Position numbers and translations under genes: made by a program. A stretch of DNA of 64,000 nt. Source: Methylophilaceae bacterium (GTDB lineage: Bacteria; Pseudomonadota; Gammaproteobacteria; Burkholderiales; Methylophilaceae). Position 1 is the stretch's first letter; every line of letters starts with the position of its first letter. The stretch covers positions 1 through 64,000 of the forward strand of contig JAOKBJ010000004.1 in the NCBI GenBank assembly GCA_028244835.1, in the 5' to 3' direction. A model generated the notes under the pieces. That model made no database searches, was not told where the DNA came from, and was given only the letters and a program-made list of their open reading frames with translations. Below, in pieces: positions 26,113 through 34,864 of this stretch.

Positions 26113-27600
26113 ATGATCGGCCAAAAAGACATCTACAATCTAAGTGATATAGATAATTTTATCTCTAATGGGCAGTTCAAAGAGGCTTTAACTGTTCTTG
26201 ACAGCCTATCTAAAACGAATCCAAATAATCCACATCTTTTTTTAAGGGGTGGAAATTGTTATGGAGCAATGGGATCTTTTGAACAAGCTATTCTTTGCTA
26301 TAAAGAAGCAATTAAAATTCAACCTGATTTTGCTGAAGCACACACTAATGCTGCGGTTTTTCTAAAAGACATAGGAGAAGTTAACGAGGCGCTTTTATAT
26401 GCAAAAAAGGCAGTTAAATTTAAACCTGAATTTGCTCCAGCACACAATAATCTTGGTATTTGTTTGTATGAATTAGGAAGACCAAAAGAAGCAGAATTAG
26501 CCTATAAAAGAGCAATTGCGCTTCAGCCTGATTATGCAGATGCTCATAATAATATTGGTAATATTTATAAAGATTTTGGCCAAGTTGATGAGGCCATTGC
26601 AAGTTATAAAAAAGCAATTGAAATTAACCCTAATACTTTTGGGGCATATGATAATCTTGGCGCAACTTATAGTGAGCTTGGAAAAAATGATGAGGCCAAC
26701 GAATTTTATTCAAAGGCTAGGGGTGGTAACAAAGACTTTGAGCAAGGTATATCTTTTTTTGGAGAGGGTAATTTTACTGAAGCTATTAAATTTTTCGAGA
26801 GATCTAATCATGAAGGCTGGTCAGATAAAGTTTTAGAGTGCCACTATAGAAACAGTGAGTTTGATTTATTTAAGGAAAAATTACTTAAATTTTCAAAAAA
26901 TACGCCGCACATTCGACGAACGGTTGCTGCTCTATCAGCCCACTATGCTCAAAACCTTAAGACAGATGATCCGTATAATTTTTGTCCAAATCCCTTAAAT
27001 TTTGTGTGCCATGAAAAAATACCAGAATTGCTAGAAAATAATAATCAACTTACTAATGAACTTATAAAAGATATAAAGACTGCTGGTGTTTTAAAAAGAC
27101 CATATCAATATTTGTCTCATGGCACTGCTTTGGAACAATCTAGCGGTCATTTATTTAGAAGACCAGAAAAATCTTTTAAAAAATTATCTACGGCACTTGT
27201 AAAAACAATTAAAAGATATTATTTACGTTACAAAAATGAAAAAAATAAATATATTCTTTCGTTTCCAAAGGAAATTATTTTTAGCAGATCATGGTCTATA
27301 GAAATGAAAACAGGCGGTTATTTAAGCGCACATAACCATCCAGAGGGCTGGATTAGTGGAGCACTTTATTTGGCAATTCCGAAAGAAAATGGTGAAGATG
27401 GACAAGAAGGGGCTATTGAGTTAAGTAGTGATGGCGATGAATATCCAAGGCTACATGATGAATTTGAAAAAAAAGTAATCTTACCTAATGTTGGTGATGT
27501 CATCTTTTTCCCATCTTCTGTTTTTCACCGAACAATTCCTTTTCATTCAAATGAAGAGCGTATTTGTATCGCATTTGATGTTAAACCAGAGTTTAGGTAA
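26113..27600 (+). CDS. TPR protein with C-terminal 2OG-Fe(II) oxygenase-like domain (copy 2)
   Basis: This 495-residue paralog starts 13 bases after copy 1 and lacks a Shine-Dalgarno sequence, so it may depend on translational coupling. It has about five TPR repeats in residues 35-205, then the shared linker YNFCPNPLNFVCHEKIPEL and the same oxygenase-like domain. Candidate iron ligands are HNHPEGWISGALYL and VFHRTIPF. Its C-terminal domain is closest to copy 3, with long stretches such as GVLKRPYQYLSHGTALEQSSG differing at few positions. Cellular role unknown. Confidence 0.85.
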   Translation: MIGQKDIYNLSDIDNFISNGQFKEALTVLDSLSKTNPNNPHLFLRGGNCYGAMGSFEQAILCYKEAIKIQPDFAEAHTNAAVFLKDIGEVNEALLYAKKAVKFKPEFAPAHNNLGICLYELGRPKEAELAYKRAIALQPDYADAHNNIGNIYKDFGQVDEAIASYKKAIEINPNTFGAYDNLGATYSELGKNDEANEFYSKARGGNKDFEQGISFFGEGNFTEAIKFFERSNHEGWSDKVLECHYRNSEFDLFKEKLLKFSKNTPHIRRTVAALSAHYAQNLKTDDPYNFCPNPLNFVCHEKIPELLENNNQLTNELIKDIKTAGVLKRPYQYLSHGTALEQSSGHLFRRPEKSFKKLSTALVKTIKRYYLRYKNEKNKYILSFPKEIIFSRSWSIEMKTGGYLSAHNHPEGWISGALYLAIPKENGEDGQEGAIELSSDGDEYPRLHDEFEKKVILPNVGDVIFFPSSVFHRTIPFHSNEERICIAFDVKPEFR

Positions 27601-27615
27601 AATTTTGATTAAGCT

Positions 27616-29235
27616 ATGGCTAATTTAAAACCAAATTTATGCGCTACCCAACATGACTTGGAAATTGTAAATAATTGTATCTCTAAAGGCGAATACAAAG
27701 AAGCCTTTACTCAACTTGATAATCTATCCCATAGGTATCCAAATGATCCTACGCTTTTTCTTCTTGGCGGAAATTGCTATATTGCATTGAGCCACTTTGA
27801 TCAAGCTATTTTATGCTATCAAGAAGCAATTAAAATCAAACCTAGTTTTTCTGACGCACATAATAATCTTGGGATTTGTTTTTATGAATCTGGCAGATGG
27901 GATGAAGCTATTTTGTGCTATCAAGAAGCAATTAAAATCAAACCTGATTTTGCTGACGCACATAATAATCTTGGGATTTGTTTAAGAGAATTAGGCGATA
28001 TAAATGAGGCTATTTTGAGCGCTAAGAAATCAGTGAAAATTAGCCCAGCTTTAGCTGAAGCACATAATAATCTTGGAATTTGTTTTTTCGAAAGTGGACA
28101 GTTAAACGAAGCACTTTTATCTTATCAAAAAGCACTTAAAATCAAACCTCTTTTTGCTGACGCACATAATAATATTGGTAATATTTTTAAAGCTAATGGA
28201 CAGGTTGATAAAGCCATTAAAAGTTTTAAAACAGCAATTGAACTCGATTCTAATTGTAAATCAGCTTACGGTTGTCTTGCATCGACCTATGAAGAACTTG
28301 GTCAAGATGCATTGGCTATGAAGTATTATGAGCTTCAAAGAGGGATTAACGAAGATTTTGCGCAAGCTATGACTTTATTTGGGGGAGAAAACTATGGCGA
28401 AGCTGCTAAGTTTTTTGAGAAATCACAATTTGCAGACTGGCAAGATAAGGTTTTGGAGAGCCTTTATAGAAATAGTGAATTTGATTTATTCAAAGAAAAA
28501 TTGTTTGAATTTTCGAAGGGTACGAAACATATTCGAAGAACTGTCGCAGCATTATCAGCACATTACGCAGAGAATTTTAAAACAAAAGATCCCTATAATT
28601 TTTGCCCAGCACCCTTAGGTTTTGTCTGCCATGAACAAATCCCTGAGTTATTGGAAAATAATCAGCATCTTATTAAAGAGCTTATAAAAGACATTAAAAT
28701 GGCTGGCGTTTTAAAAAGAAAATATCAGTTTTTAGCTCATGGGACAGCAGTCGAGCAATCTGGCGGACATATATTTAAAAGACCAGAAACATCTTTTAAG
28801 AAATTACATGATGCATTAATAAGTTCAATTAAGAGATATTATCTACAGCATCAGAACAAGGATAATGAATTTATTCGTTCATTTCCAAATAAAATTCATT
28901 TTTCTAGTTCTTGGTCTATTGAGATGAAATCTGGCGGTCATTTGGGTGCCCATAATCACCCAGAAGGTTGGGTAAGTGGAGCAATCTATCTTGCAGTGCC
29001 AAAAAATAATGGAACAGATGGCCAAGAAGGAGGCATTGAGCTAAGTTCTGATTTTCATCAATTGCCTAATTTGCACGATGAGTTTGAAAAAATGATAATT
29101 GTACCCAATGAAGGAGACGTCGTTTTTTTCCCTTCCCCTATGTATCACCGAACAATTCCATTTAAATCTAACGAAGAGCGAATTTGTATTGCGTTTGATT
29201 TAAAACACGATATTCGTCGTTTTGGATTTTATTAG
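27616..29235 (+). CDS. TPR protein with C-terminal 2OG-Fe(II) oxygenase-like domain (copy 3)
   Basis: The 539-residue third copy starts 15 bases after copy 2, again without a clear ribosome-binding site. It has about six TPRs. Two of them are nearly identical at the DNA level (period 102 bases), which points to recent repeat duplication. The linker is YNFCPAPLGFVCHEQIPEL and the oxygenase-like domain carries HNHPEGWVSGAIYL and MYHRTIPF. The C terminus differs from the other copies (LKHDIRRFGFY). The stop overlaps the convergent YihY-like gene by 4 bases. The order and high similarity show a local tandem triplication, with copies 2 and 3 separating last. Confidence 0.85.
   Translation: MANLKPNLCATQHDLEIVNNCISKGEYKEAFTQLDNLSHRYPNDPTLFLLGGNCYIALSHFDQAILCYQEAIKIKPSFSDAHNNLGICFYESGRWDEAILCYQEAIKIKPDFADAHNNLGICLRELGDINEAILSAKKSVKISPALAEAHNNLGICFFESGQLNEALLSYQKALKIKPLFADAHNNIGNIFKANGQVDKAIKSFKTAIELDSNCKSAYGCLASTYEELGQDALAMKYYELQRGINEDFAQAMTLFGGENYGEAAKFFEKSQFADWQDKVLESLYRNSEFDLFKEKLFEFSKGTKHIRRTVAALSAHYAENFKTKDPYNFCPAPLGFVCHEQIPELLENNQHLIKELIKDIKMAGVLKRKYQFLAHGTAVEQSGGHIFKRPETSFKKLHDALISSIKRYYLQHQNKDNEFIRSFPNKIHFSSSWSIEMKSGGHLGAHNHPEGWVSGAIYLAVPKNNGTDGQEGGIELSSDFHQLPNLHDEFEKMIIVPNEGDVVFFPSPMYHRTIPFKSNEERICIAFDLKHDIRRFGFY
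27805..28110 (+). repeat. 102-bp DNA repeats encoding TPR units
   Basis: The segment starting GCTATTTTATGCTATCAAGA at 27805 recurs with few changes at 27907 (period 102 bases, 34 codons). The second half of the unit, containing CATAATAATCTTGG, recurs a third time near 28062. The near identity at synonymous positions implies recent unit duplication or gene conversion, not only protein-level selection. Confidence 0.85.
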
Positions 29236-30455
29236 TTAAGTTGAAGTTTTCTGGCCATATTAGATAAAAAATAAATAGCAACTTGATGGTCTTCCGCTAA
29301 AATATTTTTCATCTGGGCCTCAGAAATTATAATTATTCTTGTCCAATCGGATGCTACCTCTGCTGTGGCAACTCTAGGAATATTGTTGAGTAAAGAAAGT
29401 TCCCCGAAGTAATTACCTGCATTGATGGACTCTATAAATTCGCCTTTTTTTGTAATATTTATTTCACCTTCAATAATAAAAAAGAGTCTTTGATCATGAT
29501 CCCCCTCCTTAAACATAACCTTATTTTTTTTATATCTGTGCCCAAATAATTTCATAAGGTCGTTTATAACTGGGTATCGATGAATGTGCTTAATAATAAA
29601 AAGTTGTTTTAATAATAAAATTTCTTTTTTATGTAATGCTGCGATAAGTTCTGCTCCTATCAGCAGTGATGCAGTATTGAGGTAGAGCCATATTAATGAA
29701 ATAAACAGACCTCGCATTCCTCCAAAAAAAGTCCCGTAAAACGAACTAGCATTAATAAAAAAATCAAAAAAATAACTTAAGGAATACCAAGATAGGCTAG
29801 TGAGTAATGCTCCCATACTTAAATATATCTTTTTAATTTTAATTGGAAAGTATAGATTGAAAAAAATCATTACAACTAACATTAGCAAAATTAACGATGT
29901 TACTGAGGAAAAGTATATTTTCTTTACAATGGGAATATATTCAGCAAATATAGTTGATGCTTGAAGTAAAAATATATCTACAAAAATATATGTAAAAAAT
30001 AAAACCATAATAGTAATTACGGCAAATATATCTTTAATTTTATTTTTAAAAAAGGTGTTTTTACTGGGCAAGCTTAAAATATTAGCAAAACCATTTCTAA
30101 GAGATGCTGTTAGGGGGGTAGCAGCTAAAAATAAGACCATAATCCAGAGAGCTCCCCAACTAGCTTTGGAAGAGGATACTTTATAAACTTCATTCATAAT
30201 TCTCTCATTCATCTCAGGAAGTAAATGAGATGTTAAATTAGCTAAATGAGATAAAGCAAATGATGAGCTAGTAAGCCACTGACTTAAAAAAAAGAATATA
30301 AGTAAAATTAAAGGAATAAGTGCGAATAGGGTAAAGAAAGAAATAGAAGCATTAAAGGCTAAAAAATTATGCCTATGACAGCCAGAAAGTACTTCTTTTG
30401 CAATAAAGTAGCCTACGCCTTTGTAGTTTAAGATTTTCTTAAGAGCGCTTATCAT
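29232..30455 (-). CDS. YihY/BrkB-family membrane protein fused to a cyclic-nucleotide-binding domain
   Basis: Residues 1-290 match the YihY (UPF0761, once called RNase BN) family: about six membrane segments, FFTLFALIPLILLIFFFL early, and ASSFYGTFFGGMRGLFISLIWLYLNTASLLIGAEL late. Residues 310-400 form a cyclic-nucleotide-binding fold: VMFKEGDHDQRLFFIIEGEI and NAGNYFGELSLLNNIPRVATAEV, the phosphate-binding cassette. YihY proteins usually lack this domain, so the 407-residue protein looks like a ligand-gated version. Its transport or structural role is unknown. A proline iminopeptidase gene lies 17 bases upstream on the same strand. Confidence 0.85.
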   Translation of the reverse strand: MISALKKILNYKGVGYFIAKEVLSGCHRHNFLAFNASISFFTLFALIPLILLIFFFLSQWLTSSSFALSHLANLTSHLLPEMNERIMNEVYKVSSSKASWGALWIMVLFLAATPLTASLRNGFANILSLPSKNTFFKNKIKDIFAVITIMVLFFTYIFVDIFLLQASTIFAEYIPIVKKIYFSSVTSLILLMLVVMIFFNLYFPIKIKKIYLSMGALLTSLSWYSLSYFFDFFINASSFYGTFFGGMRGLFISLIWLYLNTASLLIGAELIAALHKKEILLLKQLFIIKHIHRYPVINDLMKLFGHRYKKNKVMFKEGDHDQRLFFIIEGEINITKKGEFIESINAGNYFGELSLLNNIPRVATAEVASDWTRIIIISEAQMKNILAEDHQVAIYFLSNMARKLQLN

Positions 30456-30472
30456 TTTTAGATTAAATTAAT

Positions 30473-31438
30473 TTAAGAAAGTGCTTTAAATTTTTCGGTG
30501 GCACTTATTAATGCGGAGAGTGTTCCATCTTCAGAAGCTGAATGTCCTGCATCATCGATGATAATTAATTCGCTATGAGGTAATTGCTTTTTAAGTTCAT
30601 AAGCTGTTTTAGGAGGACAAACCATGTCATATCTTCCTTGGACAATCTCAATAGGTATATTTTTTAAAACTTTAACTTCATTAAGAATGGCATTACCATC
30701 AATGAAGCAAGAACTATTAATATAATGAAGCTGTACTTTGGCTCTTGCTAACTCAAATTCATAATTAATATCGTCATCAAAGTTATTAAGATCTGATGAA
30801 GGAAGTAATTTTAAAATACTCCCTTCAAACTTATTCCATGCAACCGCTGCTTGTTTAGCGATATCAAAATTACTACCAAATACTAAATCAGTATATTCTT
30901 TAACAAGATTGTCTCTATTTATATTGTCTTTGTGACTAAGAAGTAATTCATGATTTTCAGGAAAAAATTGATCTACATCTTTTAAAAACCAATTAAGTTC
31001 TTTTTCTCGGCTTAGAAAAACACCACGCAAAATTAACCCTATTAAATATTTTGGATATTTAATTCCATAAGCCAATGCTAATGAGCTACCCCATGAGCCT
31101 CCAAATAAAATCCATTTCTCGATATTTAAATGTTTCCGAATAGTTTCAATGTCGCTAACTAAATCTTTTGTAGTATTTTCTTTGATTTCACCGAGCGGCG
31201 AACTCTTCCCACAACCCCTTTGGTCAAAAAGAATTATTCTGTAATGTTTTGGATCAAAGAATCTTCTTTGTTTGCTCCCACAACCACCTCCAGGACCGCC
31301 ATGTAAAAAAATTATAGGCTGTCCATTAGGATTTCCTGATTCTTCGACATAGATTTTGTGGACATCACCGCATGCAAGCTCATATTCTTTATTTGGTTCA
31401 ATTTCGGGAAATAGACCGTGAGTTTTTTTTTCTGACAT
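30473..31438 (-). CDS. pip: Proline iminopeptidase
   Basis: This 321-residue alpha/beta hydrolase of peptidase family S33 has HGGPGGGCGSKQRRFFDP for the oxyanion region, the nucleophile serine in GGSWGSSLALAY, the aspartate in VQGRYDMVCPP and the histidine in DAGHSASE. It releases N-terminal proline from peptides in the cytoplasm. The length and the order of motifs are standard. Its upstream region (31439-31734) is shared with the divergent xoxF gene and is the longest intergenic stretch of the window. Confidence 0.92.
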   Translation of the reverse strand: MSEKKTHGLFPEIEPNKEYELACGDVHKIYVEESGNPNGQPIIFLHGGPGGGCGSKQRRFFDPKHYRIILFDQRGCGKSSPLGEIKENTTKDLVSDIETIRKHLNIEKWILFGGSWGSSLALAYGIKYPKYLIGLILRGVFLSREKELNWFLKDVDQFFPENHELLLSHKDNINRDNLVKEYTDLVFGSNFDIAKQAAVAWNKFEGSILKLLPSSDLNNFDDDINYEFELARAKVQLHYINSSCFIDGNAILNEVKVLKNIPIEIVQGRYDMVCPPKTAYELKKQLPHSELIIIDDAGHSASEDGTLSALISATEKFKALS

Positions 31439-31554
31439 TGTATTAATTTTATCCCTTACTTTTAATTTTTAAAGGTTACCTCTTAAAGGCTATTCTATCA
31501 AAATTATTAACCCTAATTTTATGTGGTTTTTTAATAAGTAAAATTAATCATTAA

Positions 31555-31606
31555 TTGTAAGGAAATTGTAACAAAACTGTTGCAAAACAAAATGAGGGGG
31601 TATAAA
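31555..31606 (+). promoter_or_regulatory. Candidate xoxF promoter with phased upstream half-sites
   Basis: A TATAAA -10-like box lies at 31601-31606. Upstream are TTGTAAG (31555), TTGTAAC (31566) and TGTTGC (31578), spaced 11-12 bases apart, i.e. on one face of the helix. TTGCAA at 31580-31585 is a possible -35, but the 15-base spacer is short, so an activator binding the phased half-sites may be needed. Confidence 0.5.
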
Positions 31607-31616
31607 GTGTTTTTCA

Positions 31617-31636
31617 AGTACTGAATCTTCAGTACT
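31617..31636. promoter_or_regulatory. Perfect 20-base palindrome in the xoxF leader
   Basis: AGTACTGAA and TTCAGTACT are separated by two bases. The element lies just after the predicted transcription start and about 100 bases before the xoxF ATG. It could be an operator at the start of transcription or a hairpin at the 5' end of the mRNA that protects it. Confidence 0.6.
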
Positions 31637-31734
31637 AAAAGTAAATAAATCACTTATATTTTAGTTCTTTCAAAATGTAGGAGGAGTATTTGCTTCTTTT
31701 TAAACCCTTAGTTAAAACTATGGAGATTTATATA

Positions 31735-33612
31735 ATGAAATTGAATAAAATCAAACTAGCTCTTGGTTTTGTAACTGCTGCTACATTGGCTATGCCTATG
31801 GTTGCTTCAGCTGCAGCTGATCAAGAAAAAGCTATGAAAGATGCTTCTAATTGGGCTCACCCTCGTGGTCAGCATGATAACCAAGCATATTCAAAATTAA
31901 CACAAATCAACAAAGGTAATGTAAAAAACCTTAAAGCAGCATGGACTCTTTCAACCGGTGTAAATCGTGGTCATGAAGGTTCTCCAGTTGTTGTTGGTAA
32001 CATGATGTATGTACATACAGCATTTCCTAACAACGTTTATGCTTTAGATCTAAACAACAATCAAAAAGTTGTATGGTCTTACTTCCCTAAACAAGATCCT
32101 AGCGTTCAAGCAGTGTTATGTTGCGATAACGTTAATCGTGGTCTTGGTTACGGTGACGGTAAAATCTTCCTACAACAAAATGATGGTATGTTAGTAGCGC
32201 TTAACGCTAAAACTGGTGCTAAAGTTTGGGATGTAAGAAATACAGATCCTAAAGTTGGTGCTACAAATACTAACGCTCCTCATGTAATTAAAGACAAAAT
32301 TCTAACAGGTTGTTCTGGTGCTGAATTTGGTGTTCGTTGCTTTATTGCTGCGTACAACATAGCTGACGGAAGCCTTGCTTGGAAAGCTATGTCTACAGGT
32401 TCAGATGCTGATGCTTTAATTGGCGCTGACTTTAACAAAGATACACCTCTTTATTCAGCTCTATCAGTTTACGAAGATGTAAACGGTGGTAATAAACAGG
32501 GTGGTTCTTTCAAAAAAATTCCTACTTCACAACTTAAAGGTGGAACTACAGATCTAGGTCTGAAAACATGGTTGAAACCTCAAGCTGTTAAAGACGGATG
32601 GCAACATGGTGGTGGCTCTACTTGGGGCTGGTGGCCGTATGATGCAAAAACAAACTTAGTGTACTACGGTACAGGTAACCCATCAGTTTGGAACCCAGAC
32701 GTACGTCCAGGTGACAACAAATGGTCTATGACTGTTTTTGCTCGTGATTTAGATACAGGTATGGCTCGTTGGGGCATGCAAATGACTCCACATGACGAAT
32801 GGGATTATGACGGTATTAACGAAGTTATCCTGTTTGACAAAGGTGGTAAAACATATGCATGGCATCATGACAGAAACGGTTTTGCTTACACATGGGTTGC
32901 AGCTACAGGTACTTTAGTTGCTGCTGAAAAAGTACATCCATTTGTTAACTGGGCTTCTGACATTGACATGAAATCTGGTGTACCTAACAAACTTGCTGAG
33001 CACTCTACTCACCAAGATTACAACACTAAAGGTACATGTCCAGCTGCTCTTGGTACTAAAGACCAACAGCCTGCTGCATACTCACCTAAAACTGGTTTAA
33101 TGTACTCACCAATGAATCACGTGTGTATGACATATGAGCCAGTAGAATCTAAGTATGTTGCTGGTCAACCTTGGGTTGGTGCTACTTTAACTATGTTTGC
33201 TGGTCCTGATGGCGTAATGGGCGGTTTTGCTGCTTATGATCCAATGACTAACAAAAAAGTTTGGTACAACAAAGAGAAATTCTCTGCTTGGGGTGGTGCT
33301 TTAACAACTGCTTCAGACTTAGTTTTCTACGGTACTTTAGATCGTTGGTTTAAAGCTCTTGACGCTAAAAGCGGTAAAGAACTTTGGAAATTCCAAGTTG
33401 GTTCAGGTGTGATTGGTAATGCATTCACATATGCAAACAAAGGTAAACAACACGTTGGTGTGCTTTCAGGCATCGGTGGTTGGGCTGGTGTTGCAATGAA
33501 CTTGGGCTTAACTAATCCTACAGACGCTCTTGGCGCTGCTGGTGGTTATAAAGAACTAACAAAATACAACGCTGCTCCTGGTGGCGGTGCATTAACAGTA
33601 TTTAGCCTATAG
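31735..33612 (+). CDS. xoxF: Lanthanide-dependent PQQ methanol dehydrogenase XoxF
   Basis: I start at the ATG at 31735, not at 31690: a GGAGA ribosome-binding site lies 8 bases upstream and a signal peptide follows (MKLNKIKLALGF...VASA). The 625-residue precursor is a periplasmic eight-bladed PQQ propeller that oxidises methanol. The adjacent cysteine pair is in VLCCDNVNRG (about 129-130). The catalytic aspartate is in HDEWDYDGIN; the second Asp of DYD (about 359) is the extra ligand that distinguishes lanthanide XoxF from calcium MxaF, which has Ala there. Codon use is strongly biased, consistent with very high expression. A strong terminator separates it from xoxJ. No mxaF is present here. 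Confidence 0.97.
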   Translation: MKLNKIKLALGFVTAATLAMPMVASAAADQEKAMKDASNWAHPRGQHDNQAYSKLTQINKGNVKNLKAAWTLSTGVNRGHEGSPVVVGNMMYVHTAFPNNVYALDLNNNQKVVWSYFPKQDPSVQAVLCCDNVNRGLGYGDGKIFLQQNDGMLVALNAKTGAKVWDVRNTDPKVGATNTNAPHVIKDKILTGCSGAEFGVRCFIAAYNIADGSLAWKAMSTGSDADALIGADFNKDTPLYSALSVYEDVNGGNKQGGSFKKIPTSQLKGGTTDLGLKTWLKPQAVKDGWQHGGGSTWGWWPYDAKTNLVYYGTGNPSVWNPDVRPGDNKWSMTVFARDLDTGMARWGMQMTPHDEWDYDGINEVILFDKGGKTYAWHHDRNGFAYTWVAATGTLVAAEKVHPFVNWASDIDMKSGVPNKLAEHSTHQDYNTKGTCPAALGTKDQQPAAYSPKTGLMYSPMNHVCMTYEPVESKYVAGQPWVGATLTMFAGPDGVMGGFAAYDPMTNKKVWYNKEKFSAWGGALTTASDLVFYGTLDRWFKALDAKSGKELWKFQVGSGVIGNAFTYANKGKQHVGVLSGIGGWAGVAMNLGLTNPTDALGAAGGYKELTKYNAAPGGGALTVFSL

Positions 33613-33655
33613 TTCCTTACGGATTTATAGAACTAATTACAGTTTAGTTAGTCTT

Positions 33656-33689
33656 AAAAACACCCTACTTCGGTAGGGTGTTTTTTTTT
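33656..33689 (+). terminator. Strong terminator after xoxF
   Basis: CACCCTAC and GTAGGGTG enclose a TTCG tetraloop closed by a C-G pair, followed by nine T. It sits 44 bases after the xoxF stop, so xoxJ is probably expressed at a lower level by read-through or from its own promoter. Confidence 0.93.
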
Positions 33690-33801
33690 GTGTCTTATAA
33701 GAATTTATTGATTTAAAACCTTATAGATTAGGGATTATCATTAGATATATAAGAAAGATTTAAATGTATAATTATGTCAATTAATAAACGAAGGAAAAAT
33801 T

Positions 33802-34686
33802 ATGTTGAAAAATTTACTAGGTATTTTGGTATTTATCACTTTTAGTATATCGACTCAAGCTGCAGATGATATTCCAGTGCAAGATGATATTGGAAAACCA
33901 GGGCAAGCTGCTAGAGTTCCAAAAGACAATGAATTTAAGGTTTGTGCCGATCAAAACAATATGCCTTATTCAAACGCTGCAGGCGAAGGGTTTGAAAATA
34001 AGATTGCTGAAGTGATAGCTGCTGATTTAGGTAAAGAACTTAGTTATCAATTTTGGCATGATCGATTTGGTTTTATAAGAAATACTTTAAGAGCATATCG
34101 ATGCGATGTAATTATAGGAACAAATACTACATATGATGCTGTTAATACAACTAAACCATATTATCGTGCAGGACATGTTTGGATATATAGGAAAGATAGT
34201 GGATATAATATAAGCGATTGGAACTCACCAGATTTAAGAAAAGGTGTGATTGGTATAGTTGATAAAAGTCCGGTATCAGTTGCATTACATGCAAACGATT
34301 TAATGGCTAATGCAAAACCATATCGATTGATGCGTGATTTAACTAAATCACCAGGGCAGTTGGTTGATCATGTAGTGAGTGGAGAAATTGATGTTGCTGT
34401 TATGTGGGGACCAATAGGGGGCTATTACGCGAAACAGTCTAAAGAAGATTTGGTCGTTGTTCTCATTCCTGAATATTCAGATGGTAATGAAAAGTTAACT
34501 GGTAAAACCTACTGGAATATCTCTGCTGGTGTAAGAAAAAGAGAAGACGAACGTCGAGATATGATTGAAGCCGCTTTTGTAAGAAATAAAGATAAGATTA
34601 GAAAAATTATGGATGACTTTGGTGTTCCATATGCTGAGCCTGTATTTGCTGATCGGCTTGATGGATATAAAAGGCATAAAAATTAA
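33802..34686 (+). CDS. xoxJ: XoxJ, periplasmic binding-protein-like accessory of methanol oxidation
   Basis: A signal peptide (MLKNLLGILVFITFSISTQA) is followed by a type 2 periplasmic-binding-protein fold. The sequences FKVCADQNNMPYSNAAGEGFENKI and RCDVIIGTNT are typical of the MxaJ/XoxJ family. The family is required for methanol dehydrogenase function, perhaps in activation or partner docking, but its exact role is not settled. The 294-residue length is normal. An AAGGA ribosome-binding site precedes the ATG. It lies between xoxF and the cytochrome gene xoxG. Confidence 0.93.
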   Translation: MLKNLLGILVFITFSISTQAADDIPVQDDIGKPGQAARVPKDNEFKVCADQNNMPYSNAAGEGFENKIAEVIAADLGKELSYQFWHDRFGFIRNTLRAYRCDVIIGTNTTYDAVNTTKPYYRAGHVWIYRKDSGYNISDWNSPDLRKGVIGIVDKSPVSVALHANDLMANAKPYRLMRDLTKSPGQLVDHVVSGEIDVAVMWGPIGGYYAKQSKEDLVVVLIPEYSDGNEKLTGKTYWNISAGVRKREDERRDMIEAAFVRNKDKIRKIMDDFGVPYAEPVFADRLDGYKRHKN

Positions 34687-34813
34687 TATAAATTACGCCA
34701 AAAGGATGACATCAGTTTAAAAAATAAGTAAAATGTTTACTTGAATTAAATTGTTATATCAAACATTATTTAACCCCTTTTTAAGGAAACTAATTAGATA
34801 TTTATTGTCAAAT

Positions 34814-34831
34814 TGATTGGATGACCAATCA
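34814..34831. promoter_or_regulatory. Inverted repeat upstream of xoxG
   Basis: TGATTGG and CCAATCA are separated by ATGA. The element ends 33 bases before the xoxG ATG, within a 178-base gap that would also hold a promoter. It could be an operator or a leader hairpin. It does not resemble the xoxF palindrome. Confidence 0.45.
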
Positions 34832-34864
34832 GTCTTATTTTAAATAAATAAACTTGGAGAAATC

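Noticed and set aside
26420-26836. ORFs at 26420-26617 (minus) and 26516-26836 (plus)
   Set aside because: They are shadows of the TPR repeats of the copy 2 gene in other frames.
27797-27985. 62-residue repeat-containing ORF
   Set aside because: Its internal repetition only mirrors the 102-bp TPR DNA repeat of the copy 3 gene in another frame.
24513-29235. CRISPR-like or phage-derived repeat array
   Set aside because: The repeats are coding TPR units without spacers, and no cas, integrase or phage structural gene is nearby.
31690-31734. Upstream start of the xoxF ORF
   Set aside because: It would place 15 residues in front of a clear signal peptide; the internal ATG has a good ribosome-binding site.
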